A stretch of 33,291 bases of DNA from Oscillospiraceae bacterium. Its GTDB lineage: Bacteria > Bacillota > Clostridia > Oscillospirales > Ruminococcaceae. A program made the translations under genes and the position numbers. Positions 7,350 through 15,515 of this stretch are shown piece after piece; within the stretch, counting starts at the first letter, position 1, and the number at the start of each line of letters is the position of its first letter. The stretch covers positions 1 through 33,291 of the forward strand of contig JAFLUD010000012.1 of the NCBI GenBank assembly GCA_022508965.1, written 5' to 3'. Below the pieces are notes generated by a model, which saw nothing but the letters and a program-made list of their open reading frames with translations, ran no database searches and was not told the DNA's origin.

Positions 7350-9953
7350 ATGGTTACTAAAAAAATCTCGGACGTAGTGTTGGTTTATGACCGTTATTAC
7401 TCGAAAAAGCCCAAGGCGGCGGAGCTTACCGCGCAGAGGGTGCTTTTGTGCTGCGGGATCGCGGTTTGCGCTACGATGTTTTTGCTTTCGGAATATCAGT
7501 TTCCCGTGAACTATTTGCTTGCGGCGGCGTTTTGCGTCGCCTTTTCCGCGGTCTTTTCGCTGATATTCATATTCGTCAGAAAGCGATTTGCTATCCCCGC
7601 TATTCTCGGATTTGCGGCTGTTCTCATATTTTTGAACCGTGAGGAATTCTACGAACGGTTTTCCTACTTCACCGACGCTTTGTGGCTTCTGATCGACGGG
7701 CGGTTTATCGGGAGCAGGTTTTTGGTGGAGCATGATACCGCGTTTCTTGTGGCGGAAAACAGCGAGTTTTGCGGCGGCGTGATGCTGGGAATTACGCTGC
7801 TGATAATGCTGTTTTCGATGCTGACGGCGGCGTGTATGTTTACGCAGCCGCGCATTATACCGTCGTTTATCGTGTGGATAGTTCTTTGGTCGCCTGTGCT
7901 GATCTCGGAGAAGTTCTCCTTTAGTTGGTGGCTTATCCCAGCGGTGGCGCTTTATATGGGCGCGTTCGCTATGACGCTGACTCACAGGGACGGGCTTGCT
8001 CTGAAAACGGGCGTGGGCGCGTCTTACCGCGTCGCCGCCGCGAAAACCGAGCGCGATTATCTCAAGGCTCTGGGCAGGAATTCCTACGGAAAGCGCACGA
8101 AGATGAGCTCGGTGTATTACTCGAAATACTTTTCGGTGGCGCTTTACGCGGCGGCGGTATTCGCGCTGCTGGGCGTGGTCTCGAGCATCGTGTTCTCAAA
8201 CTCCAAAGGCATCGACTATACTAAGATCTACGTATTTTTAACAAGCATCGGTGAAAAATCCAAGTCTCCGTTTGACAGCGGGCCTGTTTCCGAATACTTC
8301 GCGAAACCCACGACCGGCATCACAAAGCCAACGTCGGGGCTTGGCATTACATCCCCCGGAAGAGGCAATCAGGAAATTCTGAGAGTTACAAACCCCGGCT
8401 CGGCTCCGGTTTATCTGCGCGGAGATATCGGTATAGATTTTAAGGGGAATTCTTGGACTTCGCCCGTAAACTCCGAGCCTAAGGAATGGAAGAAAAACGG
8501 GCTTGCGGATTATTACCGACCTGTCGAGCTGCGTATTCTTCAAGGACTTCAGGACACTCACTATGAGGATGAGCGGAAGGTCGTCAGCTCGGCGTATGTT
8601 ACCGTTGACTATCTGTGCGAATCGAGCGTCGCGTTTTTGCCCGCGTATACCGAGGATTTTGGTTACTATGACAGCGATATGTTCAATATCTACGGGGATT
8701 TTGTGGCGAGGGTGGATAAGTCATACGGGAGAATGAACGTTCTTCACTGCACCGCGCTGATCCCCGGTTATACGGGCAGGGAGGACGATTCGCCGGAGGT
8801 CCTCAGAGACCTGCAGAACGCCGTTAAGATCACCGAGGATTGGGACGTTGCGGAGGCGGCGGACGTTTTCTTCGGCGTGTCGGGAGCTTACGATTCATAC
8901 GAAAAATATGTTTACGATACCTATCTCGGAGTTCCCAATGATATGAAAAAAATGCTGGAAAGATACCTCGAAACCGACGGATTGGGAGAAAGCGCAAGGT
9001 CTGCGCTTGAGTCGGGCGATATCGAGAGTAAGTATCAGGCCGCGAGGCTGATCGCGAACTATCTTTACGAGAACTATACCTACTCGCTGGATACCGAAAA
9101 CGACCCGAATGACGTCATCGACAGCTTCCTCAACCGAACAAAGAGCGGGCACTGCGCGCTTTACGCTACCTCGATGACGCTGCTTCTCAGAGAGCTTGGG
9201 ATCCCTGCGAGATACTGCACGGGCTTTGTTGCTCCGAACAACGGCGGAGTTCCGACGGTGCTGCGCTCGAAAAATCTCCACGCGTGGTGCGAGGTTTATC
9301 TGAGCGGTCTGGGGTGGGTGACTTTCGATCCGACGAGTTCCTCGCAAAACCTCGGTGACGGGGAGGGACCCGATAATTCCTCGAATAGCTCGTCCACATC
9401 CTCACATCCGCGGAGCGATTCTTCGGAGAGCAGCGAGAGTTCCTCAAGACCCGATCATAGCTCGGGGGATATGAGCGGCGACTCGGATCAGCACGGAGCT
9501 GACGTTCCCGAAGACGGGCAGAGGGTGAATGTTCTGCCGTATATCCTGATAATTCTCGTGATTATTCTGATATTTTCGCTTGCGGTTGCGGTAATGCAGC
9601 GGTATAAGAAATTCCTCGCGAGCGTTCAGAAGTCGCTTAAGCGGTACTACAAGGTGAACGACGCGGCGGCTATCCTCGACAAGATCATCGCGGTGCTTAA
9701 GGTTTGCGGGCTGTCGCCGGGCAGGGGAGAGCTTCCCGATAAATTCTACGAGAGAGCCGAAAAGACCTTCGGCTGCGGTATCTCGGAATACAAGGACCTT
9801 CTCGAAGCCGCGGCGTTCGGCGAGGATATCTCCGATGAGCTTGACTGCGCTCGGCTTGCGGGACTGCTGGTGGCGCTGTTCAATTCCGCCGAGAAGAAGC
9901 TGAAGTTCCCCAAAAAAACAAGGCTCAGGCTTGCTATTCTCAGTAAAAAATAA
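7350..9953 (+). CDS. TgpA-like membrane protein with transglutaminase-like domain and C-terminal DUF4129-like region
   Basis: N-terminal multi-TM region, then SGHCALYATSMTLLLRELGIPARYCTGFV...LHAWCEVYLSGLGWVTFDPT (Cys/His/Asp triad), Ser-rich linker, TM helix, cytoplasmic tail. Confidence 0.85.
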   Translation: MVTKKISDVVLVYDRYYSKKPKAAELTAQRVLLCCGIAVCATMFLLSEYQFPVNYLLAAAFCVAFSAVFSLIFIFVRKRFAIPAILGFAAVLIFLNREEFYERFSYFTDALWLLIDGRFIGSRFLVEHDTAFLVAENSEFCGGVMLGITLLIMLFSMLTAACMFTQPRIIPSFIVWIVLWSPVLISEKFSFSWWLIPAVALYMGAFAMTLTHRDGLALKTGVGASYRVAAAKTERDYLKALGRNSYGKRTKMSSVYYSKYFSVALYAAAVFALLGVVSSIVFSNSKGIDYTKIYVFLTSIGEKSKSPFDSGPVSEYFAKPTTGITKPTSGLGITSPGRGNQEILRVTNPGSAPVYLRGDIGIDFKGNSWTSPVNSEPKEWKKNGLADYYRPVELRILQGLQDTHYEDERKVVSSAYVTVDYLCESSVAFLPAYTEDFGYYDSDMFNIYGDFVARVDKSYGRMNVLHCTALIPGYTGREDDSPEVLRDLQNAVKITEDWDVAEAADVFFGVSGAYDSYEKYVYDTYLGVPNDMKKMLERYLETDGLGESARSALESGDIESKYQAARLIANYLYENYTYSLDTENDPNDVIDSFLNRTKSGHCALYATSMTLLLRELGIPARYCTGFVAPNNGGVPTVLRSKNLHAWCEVYLSGLGWVTFDPTSSSQNLGDGEGPDNSSNSSSTSSHPRSDSSESSESSSRPDHSSGDMSGDSDQHGADVPEDGQRVNVLPYILIILVIILIFSLAVAVMQRYKKFLASVQKSLKRYYKVNDAAAILDKIIAVLKVCGLSPGRGELPDKFYERAEKTFGCGISEYKDLLEAAAFGEDISDELDCARLAGLLVALFNSAEKKLKFPKKTRLRLAILSKK

Positions 9954-9969
9954 TTTTTTTGAAAAAGGG

Positions 9970-9998
9970 TTGATTTTTGGATATCGGTATGTTATAAT
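9970..9998 (+). promoter_or_regulatory. Putative sigma70/A promoter for the DHH gene
   Basis: TTGATT (9970-9975), 17-bp spacer, TATAAT (9993-9998). Confidence 0.55.
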
Positions 9999-10045
9999 TA
10001 TAACTAATAAGGTTATTATTTTTTATCATTTGAGAGGTGTTTCCG

Positions 10046-10984
10046 ATGGCTATGCGATTGATAACTCGTTCGGATTTCGACGGTCTGGCTTGCGGCGCGC
10101 TTTTGCTGTGCGCGGGCGTGGTCGATACCTGGACTTTTGCTCACCCGAAGGATCTTCAGGATGGGCTGGTTCCCGTTACCGAAAACGACTGTCTGGCAAA
10201 CGTTCCGTTTGTTGAGGGCTGCGGGCTTTGGTTTGACCACCACTCCAGTGAGGAGGAACGCAACCGCTATAAGGGTAAGTACAGAGGCGAAAGCCGCATT
10301 ACCCCCAGCTGCGCGAGAATTATTTACGAATATTACGGCGGCAAGGAGCGTTTCCCGAATTTTGACGATCTGATGGTTGCCGTTGACAAGGTGGACAGCG
10401 GTAATCTTACCCGCGAAGAGATCCTCAACCCCCAGGGGTGGATCCTCGTTGGATTTCTGATGGATCCGCGCACCGGCTTGGGGCGTTTCAGAAACTTCAC
10501 CATCAGCAACTATCAGCTTATGGAAAAGCTGCTGCGCTGCTGCGCTTACATGAGCACCGATGAGATCCTCGCGATGCCCGATATTCAGGAGCGCATCGAG
10601 CTTTACAACGAGCAGACCGAGCTTTTCAAGGAAATGGTCCACAAGCACACGCGCGTTGAGGGCGACGTTATCATCACCGATCTGCGCGGCGTTGAGACTA
10701 TATACACCGGAAACAGATTCCTTATCTACTCGCTGTACCCTGAGCAGAATATTTCCTGCTGGATCGTTGACGGAAAGGGCGGCAAGGGTTGCTCGTGTGC
10801 GGTCGGCTACTCCATTCTCAACCGCACCTCGCACGTTAACGTCGGCTCTACGATGCTGAAATACGGCGGCGGCGGTCACATGGCGGTAGGTACCTGCCAG
10901 TTCTCCGACGAGGACGCTCCCACTAAGGTTCCCGAGCTTATCAATGAATTGGTGAACTATGACAAGATTCACGCGGGAGAATAA
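10046..10984 (+). CDS. DHH-family phosphoesterase (exopolyphosphatase-related)
   Basis: 'TRSDFDGLACGALL', 'LWFDHHSSEE' DHH motif, C-terminal 'GYSILNRTSHVNVGSTMLKYGGGGHMAVGTCQF' DHHA1-like GGGH. Confidence 0.8.
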   Translation: MAMRLITRSDFDGLACGALLLCAGVVDTWTFAHPKDLQDGLVPVTENDCLANVPFVEGCGLWFDHHSSEEERNRYKGKYRGESRITPSCARIIYEYYGGKERFPNFDDLMVAVDKVDSGNLTREEILNPQGWILVGFLMDPRTGLGRFRNFTISNYQLMEKLLRCCAYMSTDEILAMPDIQERIELYNEQTELFKEMVHKHTRVEGDVIITDLRGVETIYTGNRFLIYSLYPEQNISCWIVDGKGGKGCSCAVGYSILNRTSHVNVGSTMLKYGGGGHMAVGTCQFSDEDAPTKVPELINELVNYDKIHAGE

Positions 10985-10987
10985 ATA

Positions 10988-11094
10988 ATAGGCTGTCGAT
11001 AAGCCCCCATCTGCGTTGTCACCGGTACTGCGGCAGGCACAAAGCCTAGCCGCAGCACCGGTTCCTAGCATCTGGGGGCTTCTCGGCAGCCTAT
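10988..11094. repeat. ~107-nt long near-perfect intergenic hairpin
   Basis: ATAGGCTGTCGATAAGCCCCCA...TGGGGGCTTCTCGGCAGCCTAT outer stem, internal loop, then ACCGGTACTGCGGC/GCCGCAGCACCGGT and AGGC-ACAAA-GCCT apex. Confidence 0.85.
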
Positions 11095-11114
11095 AACATC
11101 CTATATAAAATTTT

Positions 11115-11140
11115 CGGTGCTGTTAAGGCGCCGCTTTTTT
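11115..11140 (+). terminator. Rho-independent terminator
   Basis: CGGTGC-TGTTAAG-GCGCCG stem (one G-U pair) followed by CTTTTTTT. Confidence 0.7.
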
Positions 11141-11793
11141 TATTCTACATTGGTGACTGTGAGGGTGTCTCCGTTGACCGTGAAGCTCACCTGAAATCCC
11201 CCGAAGGACATTGTATAAACGCGCTCAGGGGAGTTCTGATACTGCGGGCGCGGGTCTTGCGCGAGTGTTTCTATCAGCCCGCGGCGTTTATTCTCGGGGA
11301 GCCTGGACAGCAGCTCCTCGGGGAACGTTACCTTGAGAATGCTCTCCGAGGTTGCAAGCGACCAGCCGTTTGAGGCGCTTGGAATGCTGTCAACGTATGG
11401 AAGATACGGCTTGATGTCGTAGATCGGGGTGCCGTTCATCAGATCCGCGCCGATTACCGTAATCGTGCCGCGTTCGATCTTTTCCAGGCGCACGGCGGTA
11501 AGTCCCAGGGGGTTCGGGCGAAACGGCGAGCGCGTCGCGAATACGCCTTTTCGTACATTCCCGCCCAGCCGCGGAGGGCGGACGGTGGGGGAGAATTCGC
11601 CGGGGGTTACCTCGGAAAATCCCCAGATGAGCCAGACGTGCGTGAATTCCTCCAAGCCGCGGAGCGCGTTCTCGTCGGAAAACTTCTCGAGCAGCACTAT
11701 CTTTGACGGCAGCTCGACCAGTCCGCCTTGACGGGGGACTCCGAATTTTTCTTTGAAGTCATTCTCAATATAACCGATGGGTTCGATATTCAT
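11140..11793 (-). CDS. trmO: tRNA (N6-threonylcarbamoyladenosine(37)-N6)-methyltransferase TrmO-like protein (YaeB/TsaA family)
   Basis: MNIEPIGYIENDFKEKFGVPRQGGL..., 'FTHVWLIWGFSE', 'GVFATRSPFRPNPLGLTAVRLEKI'. Confidence 0.9.
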   Translation of the reverse strand: MNIEPIGYIENDFKEKFGVPRQGGLVELPSKIVLLEKFSDENALRGLEEFTHVWLIWGFSEVTPGEFSPTVRPPRLGGNVRKGVFATRSPFRPNPLGLTAVRLEKIERGTITVIGADLMNGTPIYDIKPYLPYVDSIPSASNGWSLATSESILKVTFPEELLSRLPENKRRGLIETLAQDPRPQYQNSPERVYTMSFGGFQVSFTVNGDTLTVTNVE

Positions 11794-11804
11794 AGATCTC
11801 TCCG

Positions 11805-14336
11805 TTAATGAAGTTTGTCGATAATTTCTCTGATGGAACGCTCTACCTCGTCGACTTCCATACGAAATTCCCTCGCCGACACGCGGATCGCTCCGGAACC
11901 GAGGATTATCAGCTGCTCGGTGCCGTCGGAGGTGGCTACGCGGACGCGGTTTTCGGCGCTCAGCTTCTGCGCGGTCTTTTCAATAAACATATCGGCGGTC
12001 TCGGCTTCTTTGGTGTAGACTACTGAGACGTTCCCGTATTTTTCTACCTCGCGGTCGCTTTTTACCTTGTACGCGTCGAATACGAGGATCAGATTATTCT
12101 GCTTGAAGCCCTGATAATTGCACATTATATTTATCAGCCGCGTGCGGGCGGAGTCGAGGTTTTGCCGTGCAAGCTCGGCTAATTCCTCCCACGAAAAAAT
12201 TATATTATACCCGTCGACCAGCAAAAACTCGGGTCCCTTTTTGGGCGGGGGGAGTCGCGCGGGCTTTTCAAACTGTTTGTCGCGGCGCATGGCGGTGCGT
12301 TCGTTGTGATCGGGGCGTTTTATTTTGCCGTAGGTGCGCTCGAAGATCTCCATCAGCTCTTTATCGGTGGCGATTCGCTGTTTGTAGGAATTGATCTCGG
12401 TTTGGGTTATCGGCTCGGGGTTCTTTTCGCCGAGGGTGGGCTTTATGTGCGCTTTTTCGGGGACCTCGTTCCACTTGACCAGATAACCCGCGCCGTGCGA
12501 GCAGAATACGCTGTCGGCGGTGTTTTCTACGTCGTTCTCGAAATTGTAGCCGATATCTTCGATCACCTTTTGCGCGTTATGGCAGGGGAAGTAGCCGTGC
12601 GGGAAGCAGCTTAGCGTTCCCGCGCCGTGGGTGTAGCTTATCACCTCGCGAAAGTAGCCGCGCATTTCCGAAACGGGGCAGACTCCCTCCAGCACGGACA
12701 GCTCGGCGTCTCCGCTTTGCTGCGCGAACTGCGCGCCCATCTGCTGAAGATCGGTCATCGCTTTTCCGACAGAGTTTATGGGAACTTCCAATCTGAAGCG
12801 GTAAAACGGCTCCAGCAATACCGATTCCGCGCTTGCGAGTCCCTGCCGAACGGCTCTCCAGGCTGCCTGGCGGAAATCGCCGCCCTCGGTGTGCTTTAAA
12901 TGCGCGCGTCCCGCTTTGAGCGTGATCTTGATATCGGTTATCGGCGAGCCGGTGAGAACTCCCAAATGCCGACGTTCGCGCAGGTTGGAGATTATCAGGC
13001 GCTGCCAGTTTTCTTCCAGATCGTTGCAGTCTCTTGAGAACACAACTCCGCTTCCGGGCGGCAGGGGTTCCAACAGCAAATGCACCTCCGCGTAATGCCG
13101 AAGCGGCTCGTAATGTCCTATTCCGAGAGCCTTTTCGGAGATGGTCTCGCGGTAGGATATGCTTCCCTCGCCGAACGTCACGGGCAATCCGAGGCGCTCG
13201 GTTATCACGTTTTCCAGCACTTCGAGCTGTACCTCGCCCATTACCGAAACGTGTATTTCGCGCAGCAGCTCCGACCACGAGAACTTAAGCTGGGGGTCTT
13301 CTTCCTCGAGTCGCTTTAACTGACCGAAAAGCCGCGGGATGTCGGTGCCGTCGGGGAAATTCACCTTATAGCTCAAAAACGACTCCACGAGCGGCGCGGG
13401 GGGCGGCTTTTGCTCGCCGAGAGCTTGTCCGGCGAAGGTGTTGGATAACCCCGTTACGGCGCACAGCTGTCCCGCTTCCGCTTGCTCGGCGGGGGTGAAT
13501 TTCGCGCCGTTGTAAATCCGTATCTGGGTTACTTTCTCCTCGGAATTGTCGATAACGGCACGGTTTTTGAGGATCCCGCCGGTTATCTTCAGGTGGGTGA
13601 GGCGCGCGCCGTTCTCATCGGTCGTGATCTTATGCACCAGTGCCGCAAAGCCGCTGTATCGGGCTTTTGGCGACGCATATTCCCCGAGAAGCGAAAGCAG
13701 ACGCTCGGTGTTATTCATTTTCATCGCCGAGCCGAACACCACGGGGAATATTCTCCGTGCGGCGACCGCCTTCACGATAAGCTCGGAGGGGACTTCGCCG
13801 CTTTCGAGCAGGCTGTTCATGCACTCCTCGTCGTATTCGGCGTTTTTTTCGCGGAAATTCCCGTCGAACTCGACGAAGCATTTATTCAGCTTACTAAGCC
13901 CGCTTAGCAGCGTTTCTTTCGATTTGTGGGAAATGTCCATCTTATTTACGAAAACGAACACGGGTACTTTAAACCTCGAAAGCAGCTCCCAGAGCGTTTG
14001 GGTGTGGGATTGGACGCCGTCGGTGCCGCTGATCACAAGTATCGCGCAGTCGAGAACACTCAGCGCGCGCTCGGTCTCGGCGGAAAAATCGACGTGCCCG
14101 GGGGTGTCCAGCAGGGTAAGCTCGGCGGCTTCGGTTTTCAGGATCGCCTGTTTTGAGAATATGGTTATTCCGCGGCGGCGTTCTATCGGGTCGTTATCCA
14201 GAAACGCGTCGCCGTTGTCTACGCGCCCTGCTTTGCGGATCGCTCCCGACTGATACAGCAGCGCCTCGGACAGCGTTGTCTTGCCCGCGTCAACGTGCGC
14301 GGCTATTCCCACTACCAGCCTTTTCACAAGCGTCAC
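11805..14336 (-). CDS. TetM/EF-G-like ribosomal-protection-type translational GTPase fused to a C-terminal YacP/Rae1-like NYN ribonuclease domain
   Basis: N-term 'KRLVVGIAAHVDAGKTTLSEALLY', 'ERRRGITI', 'LLDTPGHVDF', 'VNKMD'; C-term 'FLLVDGYNIIFSWEELAELA...LDSARTRLINIMCNYQGFKQNNLILVFDAYKVK...VVYTKEAETADMFIEKTAQKL...VRVATSDGTEQLIILGSGAIRVSAREF' matches YacP/NYN. The 14405 start in the ORF track overlaps a terminator hairpin; GTG near 14336 (or 14339/14324) is more plausible. Confidence 0.9.
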   Translation of the reverse strand: MTLVKRLVVGIAAHVDAGKTTLSEALLYQSGAIRKAGRVDNGDAFLDNDPIERRRGITIFSKQAILKTEAAELTLLDTPGHVDFSAETERALSVLDCAILVISGTDGVQSHTQTLWELLSRFKVPVFVFVNKMDISHKSKETLLSGLSKLNKCFVEFDGNFREKNAEYDEECMNSLLESGEVPSELIVKAVAARRIFPVVFGSAMKMNNTERLLSLLGEYASPKARYSGFAALVHKITTDENGARLTHLKITGGILKNRAVIDNSEEKVTQIRIYNGAKFTPAEQAEAGQLCAVTGLSNTFAGQALGEQKPPPAPLVESFLSYKVNFPDGTDIPRLFGQLKRLEEEDPQLKFSWSELLREIHVSVMGEVQLEVLENVITERLGLPVTFGEGSISYRETISEKALGIGHYEPLRHYAEVHLLLEPLPPGSGVVFSRDCNDLEENWQRLIISNLRERRHLGVLTGSPITDIKITLKAGRAHLKHTEGGDFRQAAWRAVRQGLASAESVLLEPFYRFRLEVPINSVGKAMTDLQQMGAQFAQQSGDAELSVLEGVCPVSEMRGYFREVISYTHGAGTLSCFPHGYFPCHNAQKVIEDIGYNFENDVENTADSVFCSHGAGYLVKWNEVPEKAHIKPTLGEKNPEPITQTEINSYKQRIATDKELMEIFERTYGKIKRPDHNERTAMRRDKQFEKPARLPPPKKGPEFLLVDGYNIIFSWEELAELARQNLDSARTRLINIMCNYQGFKQNNLILVFDAYKVKSDREVEKYGNVSVVYTKEAETADMFIEKTAQKLSAENRVRVATSDGTEQLIILGSGAIRVSAREFRMEVDEVERSIREIIDKLH

Positions 14337-14373
14337 CACCGTTCTCAAAGATTCCCACTTATTCCCAACAAAA

Positions 14374-14403
14374 AATCGCCTCGGCAAATTTTTTCGCCGA
14401 GGC
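14374..14403 (-). terminator. Terminator or attenuator downstream of the acpS homologue and just upstream of the GTPase gene
   Basis: GCCTCGGC...GCCGAGGC 8-bp stem; on the minus strand followed by GATTTTTTGTT. Confidence 0.7.
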
Positions 14404-14408
14404 AAAAC

Positions 14409-14786
14409 TTACTTATTGACTATTACGTTCGCGACCGCGTATTCCCTGCAATGAGATACGGACACGTTGAATACAAAGCCCTCGCGCTGTTCCATCATCT
14501 TAGCCATGCCGTCGGTGATGATAAACGGCGCGCCCAGCCTGTCGCGCAATACCGTGATGTCTTTTGCTTTGATAACGCGCATTCCCGTGCCTATCGCCTT
14601 TGCAAGCGCTATCTTTACGCAGTAGTTCTCGGCGATAAGCGCCGGAGACAGCTTATGCGATACAAGAAAACGTATCTCGTCGGGCGAAAAGTAATCGGAG
14701 AGAAATTTCTTGTTTTTACAGCATTTTTTGATCCTGGCGATCTCTACTATCGCCGTTCCTGTGCGGATAAACATATTACTTGCCAT
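14409..14786 (-). CDS. Holo-[acyl-carrier-protein] synthase (AcpS) homologue with altered metal-binding residues
   Basis: 'TGTAIVEIARI', 'CVKIALAKAIGTGM', 'LGAPFIITDGMAKMM', 'NVSVSHCREYAVANVIV' follow the AcpS layout, but the conserved Asp and Glu are Ala and Ile. Confidence 0.8.
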   Translation of the reverse strand: MASNMFIRTGTAIVEIARIKKCCKNKKFLSDYFSPDEIRFLVSHKLSPALIAENYCVKIALAKAIGTGMRVIKAKDITVLRDRLGAPFIITDGMAKMMEQREGFVFNVSVSHCREYAVANVIVNK

Positions 14787-15294
14787 CGTGCTTCATCTTT
14801 GAACGCAGGGTCTTCGGAAACTCCTGCGTCATTGCCTCCCTTATTTTTTCGTTTGGATTAAATATTACCATTACCGTACCATAGTCGCTGTGCTCGGTCA
14901 GCAGATAATGCGCGTCCTGCGCCAAGCCGCTGCTCGCGTAGACCGTTACGTCGCGCTTGGCTTCGTCCTGGGGCGGGTATCCCGAGAACTCCGTCGATTT
15001 TGAAAGATCTACCGTTATCATTCGTCTGCGCTTGCGCCTGCCGATGATCTTGTCGATGTCCATTTCGTTGTTTGTGATGATGTACTCGTACTCTATCTCT
15101 ACGTTTCCCGCGAGCCTCAACGCCAGCGCCATTATTCCTACCGCGCCCAATATAAAGAACCAAAGTCCGGTTATCAGCGAAAAATAAACGATCGCCGACG
15201 ACAACAGCGCGAAGCCTATCAGTATCGCGGCAACCTTTGCTTTATCTCCTTTTGTTCGCATCTTCTGAACGTTCTGTTCACAGATATTATCCAT
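14776..15294 (-). CDS. DUF6106-like two-TM membrane protein
   Basis: Two hydrophobic helices, then 'EIEYEYIITNNEMDIDKIIGRRKRRRMITVDLSKSTEF...LLTEHSDYGTVMVIFNPNEKIREAM'; overlaps the start of the AcpS homologue by 11 nt. Confidence 0.6.
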   Translation of the reverse strand: MDNICEQNVQKMRTKGDKAKVAAILIGFALLSSAIVYFSLITGLWFFILGAVGIMALALRLAGNVEIEYEYIITNNEMDIDKIIGRRKRRRMITVDLSKSTEFSGYPPQDEAKRDVTVYASSGLAQDAHYLLTEHSDYGTVMVIFNPNEKIREAMTQEFPKTLRSKMKHDGK

Positions 15295-15325
15295 TTAACC
15301 TACCCCTGTTATTTTTTCCTTTTTA

Positions 15326-15354
15326 AGTATAGCATAATTCCTCACAAAAATCAA
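15326..15354 (-). promoter_or_regulatory. Putative sigma70/A promoter for the DUF6106-acpS operon
   Basis: Reverse strand TTGATT - 17 bp - TATACT. Confidence 0.6.
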
Positions 15355-15447
15355 GAGGGGTTTTATCTATTTTTCATAAATTTTATGAATATGATTTTAA
15401 AAAAATGACCGCTTGATAAAAAATATGTGATATTTTTCCTTTTGGTG

Positions 15448-15476
15448 TTGAAATTTTGAGAGTTATTTGTTATAAT
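15448..15476 (+). promoter_or_regulatory. Putative sigma70/A promoter for proBA
   Basis: TTGAAA (15448-15453), 17-bp spacer, TATAAT (15471-15476). Confidence 0.65.
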
Positions 15477-15515
15477 AATAAGGTGTGATATATTTTATTG
15501 TTAGGGTGGAATTTT

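Noticed and set aside
11805-14405. Calling the GTPase a tetracycline-resistance gene such as tet(M) or tet(W)
   Set aside because: The body is TetM/EF-G-like, but sequence reading cannot establish resistance, and the C-terminal YacP-like domain sets it apart from the classical determinants as I know them.
14337-14405. N-terminal extension of the GTPase-NYN ORF to 14405
   Set aside because: Overlaps the terminator hairpin 14374-14403 and lies before the conserved start of the G domain.
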